DNA of 64,000 nt, taken from positions 186,001 to 250,000 of the forward strand of contig CAJFCJ010000022.1 of assembly GCA_904063045.1 (NCBI GenBank). Reading direction: 5' to 3'. Position 1 is the stretch's first letter. Every line of letters begins with the position of its first letter. This stretch comes from Dimorphilus gyrociliatus (Eukaryota > Annelida > Polychaeta > Dinophilidae). The notes beneath the pieces are model-generated. The model made no database searches. It was not told the DNA's origin and worked only from the letters and a program-made list of their open reading frames with translations. Made by a program: the position numbers and the translations under genes. Positions 49,906-62,153 of the stretch are shown here, in pieces.

Positions 49906-52900
49906 TCTTTCTCTCACTTTCTCTCTCCGTCTCTCAGCTTCCTAAAAGAAATGTTCTTATTTCTTTTCTCTATCCTAGAAACCTTTAAAAATTTCCCTTT
50001 TATTCGTCAAACTTTAATACTCAAACTCTTCTACCATTTGATGTTTTGACATAATCTGCTCGTTCAAATTAATCAAAATAAGCAAATGTATAATTTCAAC
50101 TTGATTCATATTTCAAATATAGAGAATGTTAATATAACTCAACTTAGATATAAATGACAAACTCGATACTACAACACTATTTTTCTCTTTGTGAACTATA
50201 AATGAAGTATATAAAGCTTGTACATTATAAGCATTCTCTATTTATTAAAATAATAATATAAGTTCAATGCCATTAATCTTCGACATTCTTCCCTCTTTCT
50301 TTTCAAAAGACTTTCAAAATAGAAGTCTCTTCACATTTTCATACGCTGTACACTGTATTAAAACGGGTCATAGATTATTTTTCCAAATCATCATTTTCAT
50401 TATCGTCGCCTCTCTCTTTCCTTCCCCTTCCCCTTCTTCTTCTCCTTTTTCTCCCATCCACTCCCCCTCCTCCTACGCTTCCCCACATATTATACCACTC
50501 CCATAATGTCTCTTAAGTTTACAATAATGAATAAAAATGAACTATTAATATTTTACATAATATCAGTGATAATATGATCGAAAATCGATTATAACCTGAA
50601 GCTTCCTTTGTATAAAGAGGAAAGAAAAGAAGACTGTGAAATATCAATAAACTATAGACGAGAAATTAGAAAATTTGCTTAACTTTTTTGTATGATAAAT
50701 ATACTATTTACATAATTATATATATATAGTATATATTGTCTGTACTAACATATATATATATAGTAGTTTAAAGTAGCAATCTTACAAAATGGCAGATATT
50801 TCAAACATGAAAGAGTTATTTTTAGATTTAGAAAATGAAAGTAGAATTAGTATTCTAATAATAAAAGAAACTTCGTTCCTCTCATTCTTCTAGTAAAAGA
50901 AAGTTAAAGACTTGGTCACTTATACTCTCTTACTCCTCTTTCTTTCAATAAATAGAGAATAGTTATCCCCAAGTTAATGATCAAACCAAATTTTAGCTGC
51001 CTCTGACATCCTTCTACCCAAGGGAAGATCTCTTTAATCATGATCCGTATGAATCACATTCAATTGCTCATGTGTAGTACAAACAGGTCATTCTTAAGGT
51101 TACTCACAACGATTTCTCCTAAAAGATTATATGGCAAACATTTAACATTTTTATCGGCCAATTAGTCGATCCTAGTGACTTATGCGACGGTTTAGCACCA
51201 TTTATTAATTAGAGGTTGTTTAATCTGCTTTCGAATTAATTTTAATCTTTCCTTTGAACATTTAATAGAGATAACTAATCGTAAAAAAACCTAATACTAA
51301 TTTTTTACGCTATTTTACTTAATCGGCAAATAAAGCTCGTATTACCTTAGGCGCACACACAATCTCTCTCTCTCTCTCTCTCTTTCTATTCAAGATTAGA
51401 TAATATATTAAAGCCAACGGAAGTAAAGATAAACTTTTTCTAATAAGAAAACGTATAAGAAACAAAAATTCATTCAAACTGATTTTTTGATGGATAAAAT
51501 AACAAAATTCAAAAGACGAAATAAAGAAAGTGTTAGCTATTATTTAGTCAAAAAGTGAAAAAAGTGCTTTAATTAGTAATCCATAATGTAATTGTTTGAC
51601 TTTTAAACCAAAAAGTTGCTTCAGATTGATGGAATTTTTAATAGAAGGAAATTTTTTCAAAACATAAATAACTTGTATTTATTCAATTTAATTATATAAG
51701 AGATATTTGATTTATAGTCTATCTATTAACTTTGTAATAAATACGATGAATAAGTTGTTAAGTTAGATTGAAAAAGTAATGAAATAATAAAGATACAAGC
51801 CGCCTGTCTTTTCTTTTTCTTTGTATGCAAAAATTGAAAGTAAACTAAAATATTATCGGGAAAGATGTATATTACTAATATTAAAATTTCCCTCTGTATA
51901 ATCTGTCGCTCACTTAACATGTGCTTAAACTTCTGCCTCAGAATCGAGGATGGAAACTATTAAATTTCTTTTTTACCATTGATTAAATTCTTTTGTGTCT
52001 TGAACGATCACTGTAGACTTTAAATTGCATCTTTTTTTCTTTTCAACAAAGCGTGTTGATCGACGAAACAATATTTGTACGTCAGACCGCCTTTATTGAT
52101 AGCGTCAATATCGACGCTTCGTTACATTATTTACGCGAAACCTTGTTTATTTTGCGATCGTCGGACGCCGAAAACAAGGGGAAAAAAGAGACGAACGTCG
52201 ATATATTTCGCCAACAATACGAACTTATCGTCTTTCACTAGACGCAAAGGGTCGATAAACACTTTTCATACAACCAAGAACAACGTAAACAATTGATACT
52301 TCAGGTATCAATAGCAAGTGACCTATTGTGCAACTATCATGAGAAAAAATCCCTAAGAATTCCTGATACCTGCAAAAAAACTTAGACAGAACAAAAATAA
52401 ACTACAGAAAACCTTTCTTTTCTCTAATCAACGAGATACAGAGTATTAGCGAAATCTTGTTCATATTTAATAAAATCTCAACATTACGTGGAAATTAAAT
52501 ATACAAGGTCACAAGATAATATGGATGGAGGAAGAGCAGGAAGAGAAAAATAGAAATTGCGATTAAGAGATGGATAATCTTAGATCCTTTGGCGGAAAAC
52601 AGGTTTAATTTAATATGATTTAACACGGTTCATATTCTGTAACTGTATTTGCTATCGACAAATGTAAGTCGATGGAAGTTCATTGGGAGCTGGAGGATTC
52701 CTCAACATAATCAAAGTATATGTTCTTCTTATGCCGATGTATATTCATTGTATTAGCAATGTGTGCACTATTTATACATACATGTGCTTTCAACCGCAAG
52801 TATTCAGTAGGTAAATACTGCACTGAAAGTTTATAGCGGTTGAGGGGGCGGTGTGAGTACGAGATTCGCCTAAAGCGATGAAAACTACAACAATTTTTTC

Positions 52901-54930
52901 TATTTTCATAGAAGGTTAAAAGAATCGTTGGACGTAAGAAAAGCAAACGCTCCAAGATCTCTTCAGTCAGTCACCGTCTTAAATCAAAACGATAGCAGAC
53001 ATACTCCTTAGTTGAGTCTAAATGTCGTTTAAAAATGAGCAGTATGTCTAATACGCTAGACGATGTTTAATTTACAGCTGACAAGAGTTAAATAATAGAA
53101 AAATTCTCGCCTCTTTCTCTAATCTTTTCTTTTATCAGGTTAATTCAAAACGTTAAAAAGATGACACGTTACATCGGTAACACCTAATAAACAAAGAATA
53201 GATGATACAAAGAACAATCGTCGTTCAGTAAAAAATTTCAACCTAGACTAATAAAATTCCTGATCATGCATTTTCTCTTCATTTTTTCTCTTAAAATAGA
53301 AGAGAAAACCACAAAAATTTGAACTATAATTACAATCTAAATAGGATTGAAAAAGAGTGAATTCCTACACTGGAAGAGATTATTAGTATATACTGTATAT
53401 ATATATATATATAACCTGTACTTATAAAGTATATTAAGTAGTGCATAAAATCTTTATCATCTGCTATTATAATTACAGTAAAAAAAATACGAAACAAGCG
53501 GTTAAACATTTTTAAAAACTTATCTTTTTTTTATTAAAGGGCTTAAACACCATTTGAATACGGCTCAATTGGTGAAATAATCTAACCTTTACGAGAGATT
53601 AGAAATTTTTATGCTTCGCAAATTTCATTCATTGTATCCAAAATACAGGTTATTAAAATATACACTGGGATTAATGATAAAATTTGAAAGGTAACAAATA
53701 TTTTAGAATGTCTACTTAATTATTATTAATCAAGTATTGGGCAAAGGGGCAGGGAGGGGTTTAGTGTTACAGATCATTCGACTATTCAATATGCAAAAAC
53801 AATTCGACGCTAAAATGGAGAATTAACATCAAAAAAGACATGGACAACATGTTATTGTTGACTAGAAAATAACCGAGTTTCGTTTTTAGTGTTCCAGAGG
53901 AGGGTTTGTTGGATTTTTATGTTGTAGTTCCTACGTAAGGATGGTTACTATGTGGAAAACTGTCGCCGATCTATTTCCTTTAATGATAAAGTATTCATAC
54001 AATTAATATGCTTTGGTCTTTTGTAATAGACCACCGTTTTTCTGCTGTGGCTAAAGATTTAGATAATTCCTATAGTAAAGCCACTTTGACAACGACTAAG
54101 TTATTTGCTTTTATAACCAAGTAATCGTGAACTTTTGCTCAAATAAGACCCTGAACAACGATATCGTGACCTAGTTTGAATAGATAAAGACTCGGCCTTT
54201 TGAGAAACTATTGAAAAAAGCTCAATTTACTCATATACACTCTACTGCATTAATGAAATAAATAAGCGGAAAAAAATATACTATCTGTATTTTACTTTAT
54301 AACAAGAGAATTGCAGTATTATTACTAGAATTGATGAGCCTTAAATATTTCCGCTGCACCCCCTTTTCATTACAAATTGGTAACAATTCCATAGATTAAA
54401 GGAGTACGTTCGTCATAGATCTAATATTCTGCAATCTCCAAACTTCACTTTTCTATATAATTTCAATTTATTTTAATAAAATAAAGTAGAAAGAAGTTTG
54501 CATCGAATTTACCTCAATGGAATTTATTTTATCTGTTTTATTTAAAATAGATGTAAAATGTCAGAAAAGCTGAGTTTTTTTCTCTATATATATATATTTT
54601 CTTCTCTTTCCTCTTCGCATTGTGAAAGTGACAGATCATTTTATACATTTAACACATCTCAGTGGTTCCAACGTGCTTTGTAACAAAGTAGCGTTATGCA
54701 GTACTCAGGTTTTTTTTAATCAGGCAGGTAATTTTGCGTTATTGCCGTACTATTAGCTCCTCAAGATTTATACGCCAAAAACTTTGAATTAGTCTGAAAC
54801 AAATAGAGTAAATATACATTTTCGTTATTTAAAGAGAATCGTCGTTTTATATTTTTTATTATAACTCTTATATAGCATATACTGTATATTAGATATTAAT
54901 TTCGTATTTAAAAAACACTATCGGACTCTA
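49906..54930. other. Gene-poor region
   Basis: No supported gene. A pyrimidine-rich stretch (50400-50500) and a CT microsatellite (51363-51384) explain nearby open frames. A GC-richer, CpG-containing patch at 52040-52260 is open in two frames without a recognisable product. TA tracts with ACTGTATA or TATAGTATA cores lie at 50715-50765 and 53393-53415. Confidence 0.45.
51363..51384. repeat. CT microsatellite
   Basis: About ten CT dinucleotides. Confidence 0.8.
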
Positions 54931-55845
54931 TCATAAAAGCTTATGATAAGCTCCAAAATAATGTGTCAACGTTAGATAAAAAGTGCAAATCCAACGGCCA
55001 GCTACGATAAAGCGTAAAATTATCAGACAGTAAAATAGCCCTACTAAAAAAATACCTAAATATAACTCAGACATACAAAATTGACATTTAAGTGAAATGG
55101 CCTTTAAGTTGTTCAACTGGTCTGAAAATTTCATCGGTAGATTTTTCCATCTTGTACAAATAATGCTAACAAATGTCTGATATACATGTAAAGGTTGATT
55201 TACTTTAACATCTGTATAAAAGAGTATATTTGAAACCTGGCTTTCCGACAAGTAGAAGGGAAACGTATATACTTGAAAATTAAGCAAAACGGTCAAGGAC
55301 ATTTCATATTTGTATTTAAAATAAAAATAATAACAATAATAATAAGAATACTAACAATAATAGAATAATATTCATACGGCTAATAATAATAGAAAGGGGG
55401 TGGGAGCGTGCCGTTATCTATATTTGTAATAAATGAATAAAATTAAAAAGATACATATAAACAAAAAAGTAGACCATAGCAATGAGAACTGATATAAATT
55501 CCTTAATCTCTCAATATATCGAATAAATATTTTATAAAACGTGATCCACAACACAAACAACAATAAAGTTCGTTAATGTTGGAATAGGAATTTCCGCGAT
55601 AATAATAGTTTTCAATAGTAATTTCAAATTTCCAATAGAAAGACAAGGTATTGTATTCAGGCTGTAAAAAGTAACACTGACCGAGAATCCTTTTCACATA
55701 GAATTCGCCTACTAAAAATAAGAAAATCACGTAGAGAAAAAACTAAACAAATTTCAATAAACAATACGGATCCCACTAGATTCTTCATACAATAAATAAG
55801 AATCACCCGATCAAGAACTATACAAATAAAGAAACCCCCGATCAT
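54931..55845 (-). CDS. Candidate multi-pass membrane protein, possibly PIGQ/GPI1-like (weak)
   Basis: Three open stretches on the minus strand look more protein-like than the surrounding noise: 55845-55745 (MKNLVGSVLFIEICLVFSL, hydrophobic), about 55725-55503 (EFYVKRILGQCYFLQPEYNT), and 55302-54931. The last holds a hydrophobic segment preceded by LNNLKAISLKCQFCMSEL and then YLGIFLVGLFYCLIILRF. Residue by residue this is compatible with the conserved core of PIGQ/GPI1 proteins (an acidic-polar helix, then D/E-Q/E-L-F/Y-I/L-G-x-L before a long TM segment). That comparison is from memory and modest. GPI1/PIGQ is a subunit of the ER GlcNAc transferase that starts GPI-anchor synthesis. I could not join the pieces with acceptable donor and acceptor phases, so this may be a divergent gene, a decayed copy, or chance. 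Confidence 0.25.
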
Positions 55846-58440
55846 ACAGCCATCTTGAATCTACCATACGAAATGTAAACACTTGTGAAAGTCAAGTTTA
55901 GACAAGATTTTAAGATATTAAATATAAATCTGTTTATAATATATCAGTTCAAGTTTTATATTGAATGGTTAAAGAACAATTAAAAAAATTAGAATTCGAA
56001 AATGTCTTTACTTAAACTTCATTGCATTTTAGAGTTTAGTTTACATAATGAAAATTGTATAACGACCTTCAATTCAACTCGAACGAGAAAAACTATATGG
56101 GTCCTATTTGTCTCTGACTACTTTAGACAATGAACCGTAAGGGAAGAATGGTACGTGGCATTCTAGTATTCTATAATCTTATTTTACTTTCCCTCCTTAC
56201 TCGCGCTAGAAAATCTTAATAGTCAAAGGAGAAAAAGGGAAATAAATCTTAGAACAAACACCCAGAATAAAATATAGTAGATAAAGGGTATTCTACTTTT
56301 CTTCAATGAGAGGCACAACAATATGTCGACAAAGGTTAGAGGCCACAACTTTCACCTCATTCTAATTAGATCGACAAAAAAAAATTATGCGCTTTGCGCG
56401 ACTTCAGTTCAACTGACCCTATACAAATCGTCTAATAGTACAACCCAACCACTTGACATCTGCCCCTCATTTCTGCCTCAAGTCACGCAAACCTTTCTTT
56501 GCATGCTTTTCTCCTACGAGAAAAACAGAACGCATTCCACCCAAATAGAAACTTTAAGCAAAAACAGAAAGAATGAGAGAGCACCTGTTCTACTCACACC
56601 TGCTCTAACGGGTCACCTGCTTTCCCCGCCCAACCACCAGAGGGAGTGGTCTTCTGGTGGAATAACTCGTTTCAAAGGCCAGGAAAGTGGTTTCGTTTTG
56701 TGAATGAGCACGTATTTTATGAATGGATACTCGACATTCTTTTGGTTATGCCTCATAAAAACTTATCGGTTAGATCTCTTAGAGAAATGGCCTGTACCAA
56801 CAAGAACACGGTAGTTTAATCCCATTCATACATTTTTTTCAATTCAGCTTTTTAATGGAAGAAAAGGAAAGAACAAAAATTCCTACGTAGAACAGTTAAC
56901 TAAGAAAAAAAAACCGTTATAACCGTTATTAATTGAATAGGATCAACAATCTGTTTCCTAGATAAAAGTAGTCGCAGATCAACAAAATTTTTTTCATCTA
57001 TTGAAAAAAGAGGGTTAGTCTGTCAACAGCGTTTGAGGAGGAATTTGTAAATTTTTTATTAGATGACGGACGCTGCAGTTTAGAATTCGGTCAACACTTT
57101 AATCGGTTCGGTCAATAATTATTTCAATTAACTTACTTACTTCAAAGTTTTTTTTTTCTTCTCAAAAGGAGAGAGACTAACTTATACACTTATTTAAAAC
57201 GTATAAATAATTAACAGCGTTCTTTTCTGAATAAAACACACTTTATAAAATAAAAGTTACCTGAGTAAAGAAACTTTTAACAAACTAGTAATGTAGTTCA
57301 ATGAATTGTTTATATTCAAGAGAGAGTGAAGACTTGAACCTTACTTGCGAAATTTAATGTAAAGTATTTTAAATCAATATATCCCCATGGACGAAAAAGC
57401 TATTGAATCTAGAAAAAATCAATTCTAATCATAGAAGTAGGTTCCTTCGATAATTCTCTTTAAAATTTGATTCATTCACAGATTCTGCTACATTTTTGAA
57501 CTAAAAGTTTTTCCAAGTTATCTATATTAACTACGTTACACATATTATAGTCTCTCTTAATCGTCGTTAATCTAGCTCATACTTAAAAAAATCCCATGAT
57601 TAAAATATGGATAAGAGATACTTTAAAGCTTTCTATATCTATTGAAAAAAAATCATATAATCAATCTGTTTTTTTTTTCTTTTTAGATGTTGACCCACTT
57701 TTAGGATCATAAAAACATTAGGGGAGAATTCTTTAATTATCTAGGTCAAATCTATCTTGAAGTTGAAACTTTTGTTTATCAACATGTTAAAGCATATTTA
57801 TGTAAATATTTTCGAATTTGTTAGCGGTCTGTAATTAGATCAATTATAACAAGTATCTAATCAAGACCATGTTGTTATATCTAGAAGAATAGAGTTTCAT
57901 TTCGGTTTCTTTTTTTTTCGTTCTTTTTTTCTGACTTGTATGGTGCTTAACCGACGATTTAAAACTAAAATGTTATTCTATATCAAACAAAACAAAATAA
58001 TGTAAATTTACACAACGGCAAGTACGAAAAAATACGTTCTAAATAATCCATGACTAATATAGGACTACAATACGATAAGAACAATAGATAGGCAATAGCC
58101 ACTCTTCTTTCCTCGAATTATGTTGTAAATCTAACAAGGTGAAACAATAGCTTGATAACTTCATCTTTGTCACGTGACCAACGCTACGGTCGAGTAAACA
58201 ATCGTAGTGCGCATGTACAAAAGGCGTTCAAAAAACGCCGTTTCCGAGAGAGAGAAACATGTAAATATAAATATATATATTTGTTTATATTTTTAAAATT
58301 TAATGTTTATTATGACAGTATTATTAAGAATATGACACTAAGACTCTGTTAAACCAGACACAGACAGACATTATTGATTCTGTCGTTTTTAGGAAGAGTA
58401 AAAATCAAACGGAATTTTAAGAGATCAAGTCGGAACGAAT
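55846..58440. other. Intergenic region
   Basis: No supported gene. A GC-richer patch at 56320-56700 carries an open frame of 126 codons (56323-56703) with no recognisable domain. A TCACGTGA E-box (58170-58177) lies in another GC-richer patch (58150-58260) that also contains GTGCGCATGT. The tract 58350-58380 has repeated CAGAC (SMAD half-site) words. Confidence 0.45.
58170..58177. promoter_or_regulatory. TCACGTGA E-box
   Basis: Perfect octamer, extended to GTCACGTGAC as at 7818. About 300 bases from the NF-I/POU/PBX cluster. Confidence 0.4.
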
Positions 58441-58472
58441 TTCAGGCGCACTTTTTTTTTCTCATAGCGTTT

Positions 58473-58590
58473 TTGGCTGTCTGCCAAGTGGCTGGCGCGC
58501 GGCCAGACGTCAGCTGTGCTTATTTGCATTGATTGACAGCTAATGAATATTAATTATATGAATATGCAATAGTCTGGAAAATTTCCCGCC
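58473..58590. promoter_or_regulatory. Composite enhancer-like cluster: two NF-I sites, E-box, octamer, PBX/MEIS, E2F
   Basis: In order: TTGGC-TGTCT-GCCAA (58473-58487, perfect NF-I); TGGC-GCGCG-GCCA (58493-58505, full NF-I spacing); GACGTC running into CAGCTG (58507-58516); the POU octamer ATTTGCAT (58522-58529); directly abutting TGATTGACAG (58530-58539), the PBX/MEIS composite; TAATGAATATTAATTA homeodomain-type AT words (58541-58556); ATATGCAAT (58562-58570), a second octamer-like word; and TTTCCCGCC (58582-58590), E2F-like. Such dense packing without an open frame strongly suggests a regulatory module. The target gene is unknown; the GPCR at 62-63 kb and AP-4 are candidates. Confidence 0.55.
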
Positions 58591-58902
58591 TAGCTCATCG
58601 TCTCGCCTACGTTTTCTAAACATTTTTTATCTAAAATGTCAAAAAATTACCTTTCCGACTTTTAAATGATATTTCTAAAAAAATCATTTAAACCCTTTTC
58701 TTTAATTTACGAAGACTCTAATTGTCCTAGTTTAGAGCATAGATTATTTTTTTTTTCAACAAACGATAAACGTCTTTTAGAACAACCTTGTACTCTCCTA
58801 AAGAATTGTTTCGTTCATTCCCTAATATCAGAACCTATTTAACAACACAGATAAAAATAAGAGTCGTTAAGATAAAATTCTTTTTTTCACGGACGAATAC
58901 TA

Positions 58903-58911
58903 GCGCCATCT
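58903..58911. promoter_or_regulatory. CTCF-like motif GCGCCATCT
   Basis: Third copy of this word in the window, in context TAGCGCCATCTATTAA. See 16207 and 20281. Confidence 0.25.
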
Positions 58912-59362
58912 ATTAATAAAGTGAATTTTTCTTATAGCCGCCTATCGGCAAATAAATTATGAAGATAAAATAAACTCGACCAGAAGGAGTGTCGGTATTT
59001 TCACTTGAAGGAAATATTAAAAATTTTCCAATAGAACAGTATTTAATTAAAGATATTATACAATAATAAAGTTTTATAGAATGCCATGTACTATTTCCAT
59101 TAAAATAAGTTCTGTATCATTAGATTTGGTTTTTTTCACTTATATGTTTCAACCTTCTTTTATAACCATGCATACGAGGTGACCTTTGTTTTTTAAAATC
59201 TTGCCTAAAAACCAAAAAATACCATCAAATTACCTGTTCCTCCATTCTTGCGGTTATCCTTTACATATATAAGCAAAAAACTATCCGAAAAACAAAGTCA
59301 TAGATGCCTTTTTTTGGCAAGTATTCAAACTTGCGCTTTCTTCTGGACTTGACGCCATTTTG

Positions 59363-59370
59363 TCACGTGA
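59363..59370. promoter_or_regulatory. TCACGTGA E-box
   Basis: Perfect octamer within TTGTCACGTGACGAAGCCGGCG, in a short GC-richer patch (59335-59400). Extended to the ten-base palindrome GTCACGTGAC. Confidence 0.4.
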
Positions 59371-62153
59371 CGAAGCCGGCGATTTAGGCCTAATGGAACG
59401 GAAAATATTGAATAAATTCGATAAAAACCAGGCAAAAAATTAAAGAAAATACTTAAAATTTACTTGATTAGTTTGATACTAGTAAAAAAATTAATTTTAC
59501 AGAACTTTATTAAGAAAGATTATAATAATTTCATTATTACTCTATACATTGATAAGAACCGGTCCATTTACCCGGTATATAATAATTTTCAAGCGGTTCT
59601 TTAATTTTTACAACTCTAGATATATTTTAGAATATAAGTTGTGTCTGTAAAACGATAGTATGAAGTCAAATCAATTTTTAATTCAATTAATCAAATTAAA
59701 AATGATATAAATATAAATTATAAGGATGATTCTATTATTAGGATAAAGAGTAGTATACTTTATATTTATAGATCATACTATATGATTCATTTATTCGTTA
59801 CAGTCTTTAGTAGAACAATTTGATCTATATCAGAAAGAGAACATATCGAATAGAAATTAATTAAAGGCGAGAAATCTTATGACAGTTTCTTAATATAGTG
59901 TAGATAGTTTAAAATTGTATTTTAATTGAACAGTTAGAGAAAAGGAAAAGAAACTATATATATATATAGATTCGAGTATACTATATAAAGAATGAATAAG
60001 CTTTTCTTTTTAAAGCTTTATCCCGTATATTTCAATAGAAGTAAAATAAATGAACAGTATATATATATATATATATATTAGTATATTATCAATTAGATAA
60101 ATTTAATATCTTTACGGTCATTTCATTTTTTTTCTCTTTATAACAAAGTTCAATAGAGTTGAATGAAGCAGGAATGGATTATAAAAATAATTCTCTTTTG
60201 AACAGACTATATTGATAATTTTTTTTTCTTTCCTTTTTAACTTTAAACGTTCTGTATCTATTTAGTGAACGGTTAGATACGTACTGTCTATATATAAATC
60301 AGTATGTCTATCTTTCTTGTACACTTACTTTTCAAGATTATAATATGTTTCAACCTTTTACAGTGCACTTGAAATACTATACTTTCCGCTTATATAACAA
60401 AAAGATGATAAATATAACTTTATTAATACATAAATAGTAGTGTAAATTTATTTTAGAATACTAGAATATTTCTTTTATAGAGTGTCTCAAACTTTTATGT
60501 TTAAGGATTATCTATTCAAAAAAAGGGAGGCGAGAGGGGTGGGAAGGCAACTGACAGATAGGCGGAGAAAAGTACGCAAGTAATAGGGTTTTTCTCTCCC
60601 CAACTACAAACTATAGTTTAAATATAGGCTATTCAACTATTCTTTAAGCGGAAAAATGTTATCTAATTATGTTATATAATTAAAAATTATCACCTTTTAT
60701 TCGCTGATAATATTGTTAATGTAGGAAGTTTCTCTTAATTTCGTTTATTGTACTAAACATTTAAGTATTGAATAAACTCTGTTACATTTTTTTAAACAGC
60801 TGGTATAGAAGTTGATCTCTTCTTTTGACATGTTTTACCAATCTGTTATTTTCACAGTTTATAGTAACAATTTCACTCTGTCATCCGTAACAAAAGAGAT
60901 TAGTGTCAATTTTTTATCGACTGGACAAAAAATGTTTCGCTTAATTAGAGATAATTAATAATTTACCGTTTTTGATATAATCTTGTAAGAGTACTCTTTT
61001 GTATTTTTTTGGAAAGAAAAGTTGATAAGGAAAGGGTCAGAAGGAAAGAAAGAAAACTTTTCATCACTTCTATGCTTTTTCTCATCCGTCGGCTAGGGAA
61101 TTTCCATAATTTAATTGTGTATATTTAATCTGTGATGAGATAAATCATATAAAAATAATGCATTTTTATATATTACAGCCTTTAATCCTATTCTTTTTTA
61201 GTTTACTTTGTACAATCCTATAACTAATAGCGTTTTTTTTTTGGATCCAACTAAAAAAAGAAGTAGTTTGCACAACGTTAGCTGCTTCTTTCAAATGTAT
61301 GAAAAAGGTCAAGAGGTTAACTATGTTAAATAAAAGCCATTATAAAATTCAATGTTTCAATCGGAGCTATTGTTCACTTTCAATTGGAGAGAAATTTTCT
61401 ATAATTTGTCTTTTTTAGTTCAATTTTAATCGTGGATCTATCATTAAGTTGACCCAATTTCACTTTTAAATTTATCAACGGAAAGAATAAACAGGGAAAA
61501 AGATAAATAACATCGGATCTATAAAAGAGACTACAGAGGAAAAATTACTTATATAATGAAACATCGCAGATGTAGAGGAAAGAATATATAGTACTTAAAG
61601 TCGATTTTTATTCTAAGCTTTGCAATCTTTTTTCCTCCCATTCTTCATCCATTATATCCACCTATCTACCTATCTATCTATATATCTTTCTCTCTTCACT
61701 GGGTAGAAATCTGTTGAATAATAGATTATGGAAATTCTAAATAATCTTTAGATGTATAATACTTTTTTTGTCAATTAGATTTGCTCTTCTTCGCTGTCCT
61801 TTGTTAAAGAGAATTTTTTTTATAGATAGCATGAAGAAACGAATATAGACATAAATCATCTTTATGCAATGAAGCTAGGTGGGAAAAGGTCTATCAATTA
61901 CTCTAAATTACTTTAGCAATGGAACAGCCACATAATATATTCAAGTAAATAGACTGTAGATAAAAGATCGGAATATTTGAAAGTGAGAAAGATATTGAAA
62001 ATTTCATGATATAGAATTATATAAAGGCTGTAGTTAGTTAGGTGTAAAACCTTTTTGTATAAAGGAAAAAAAAGTTGTAGCATAATTGTTCACATCTATT
62101 AGATAGAATTCTTTATTAATTTGCTATTATTTAGATATAAAAGAGCAAACATT

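Larger units (their letters stand above)
58591..62153. other. Intergenic AT-rich region
   Basis: Apart from the CTCF-like word and the E-box listed separately I see no gene. TA tracts lie at 59957-59968 and 60057-60078. Pyrimidine-rich CTATCTAC/CTATCTAT repeats occur at 61660-61690. The right end is the probable 3' UTR of the peptide-receptor-like GPCR. Confidence 0.5.

Noticed and set aside
52053-52241. Two overlapping open frames in a CpG-containing patch
   Set aside because: Both frames are short and starts are TTG or weak; more likely a non-coding GC-richer island.
56323-56703. 126-codon open frame with ATG
   Set aside because: Polar, Thr/Ser/Asn-rich text without recognisable domain or splice context. 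A short lineage-specific gene cannot be excluded but is not supported.
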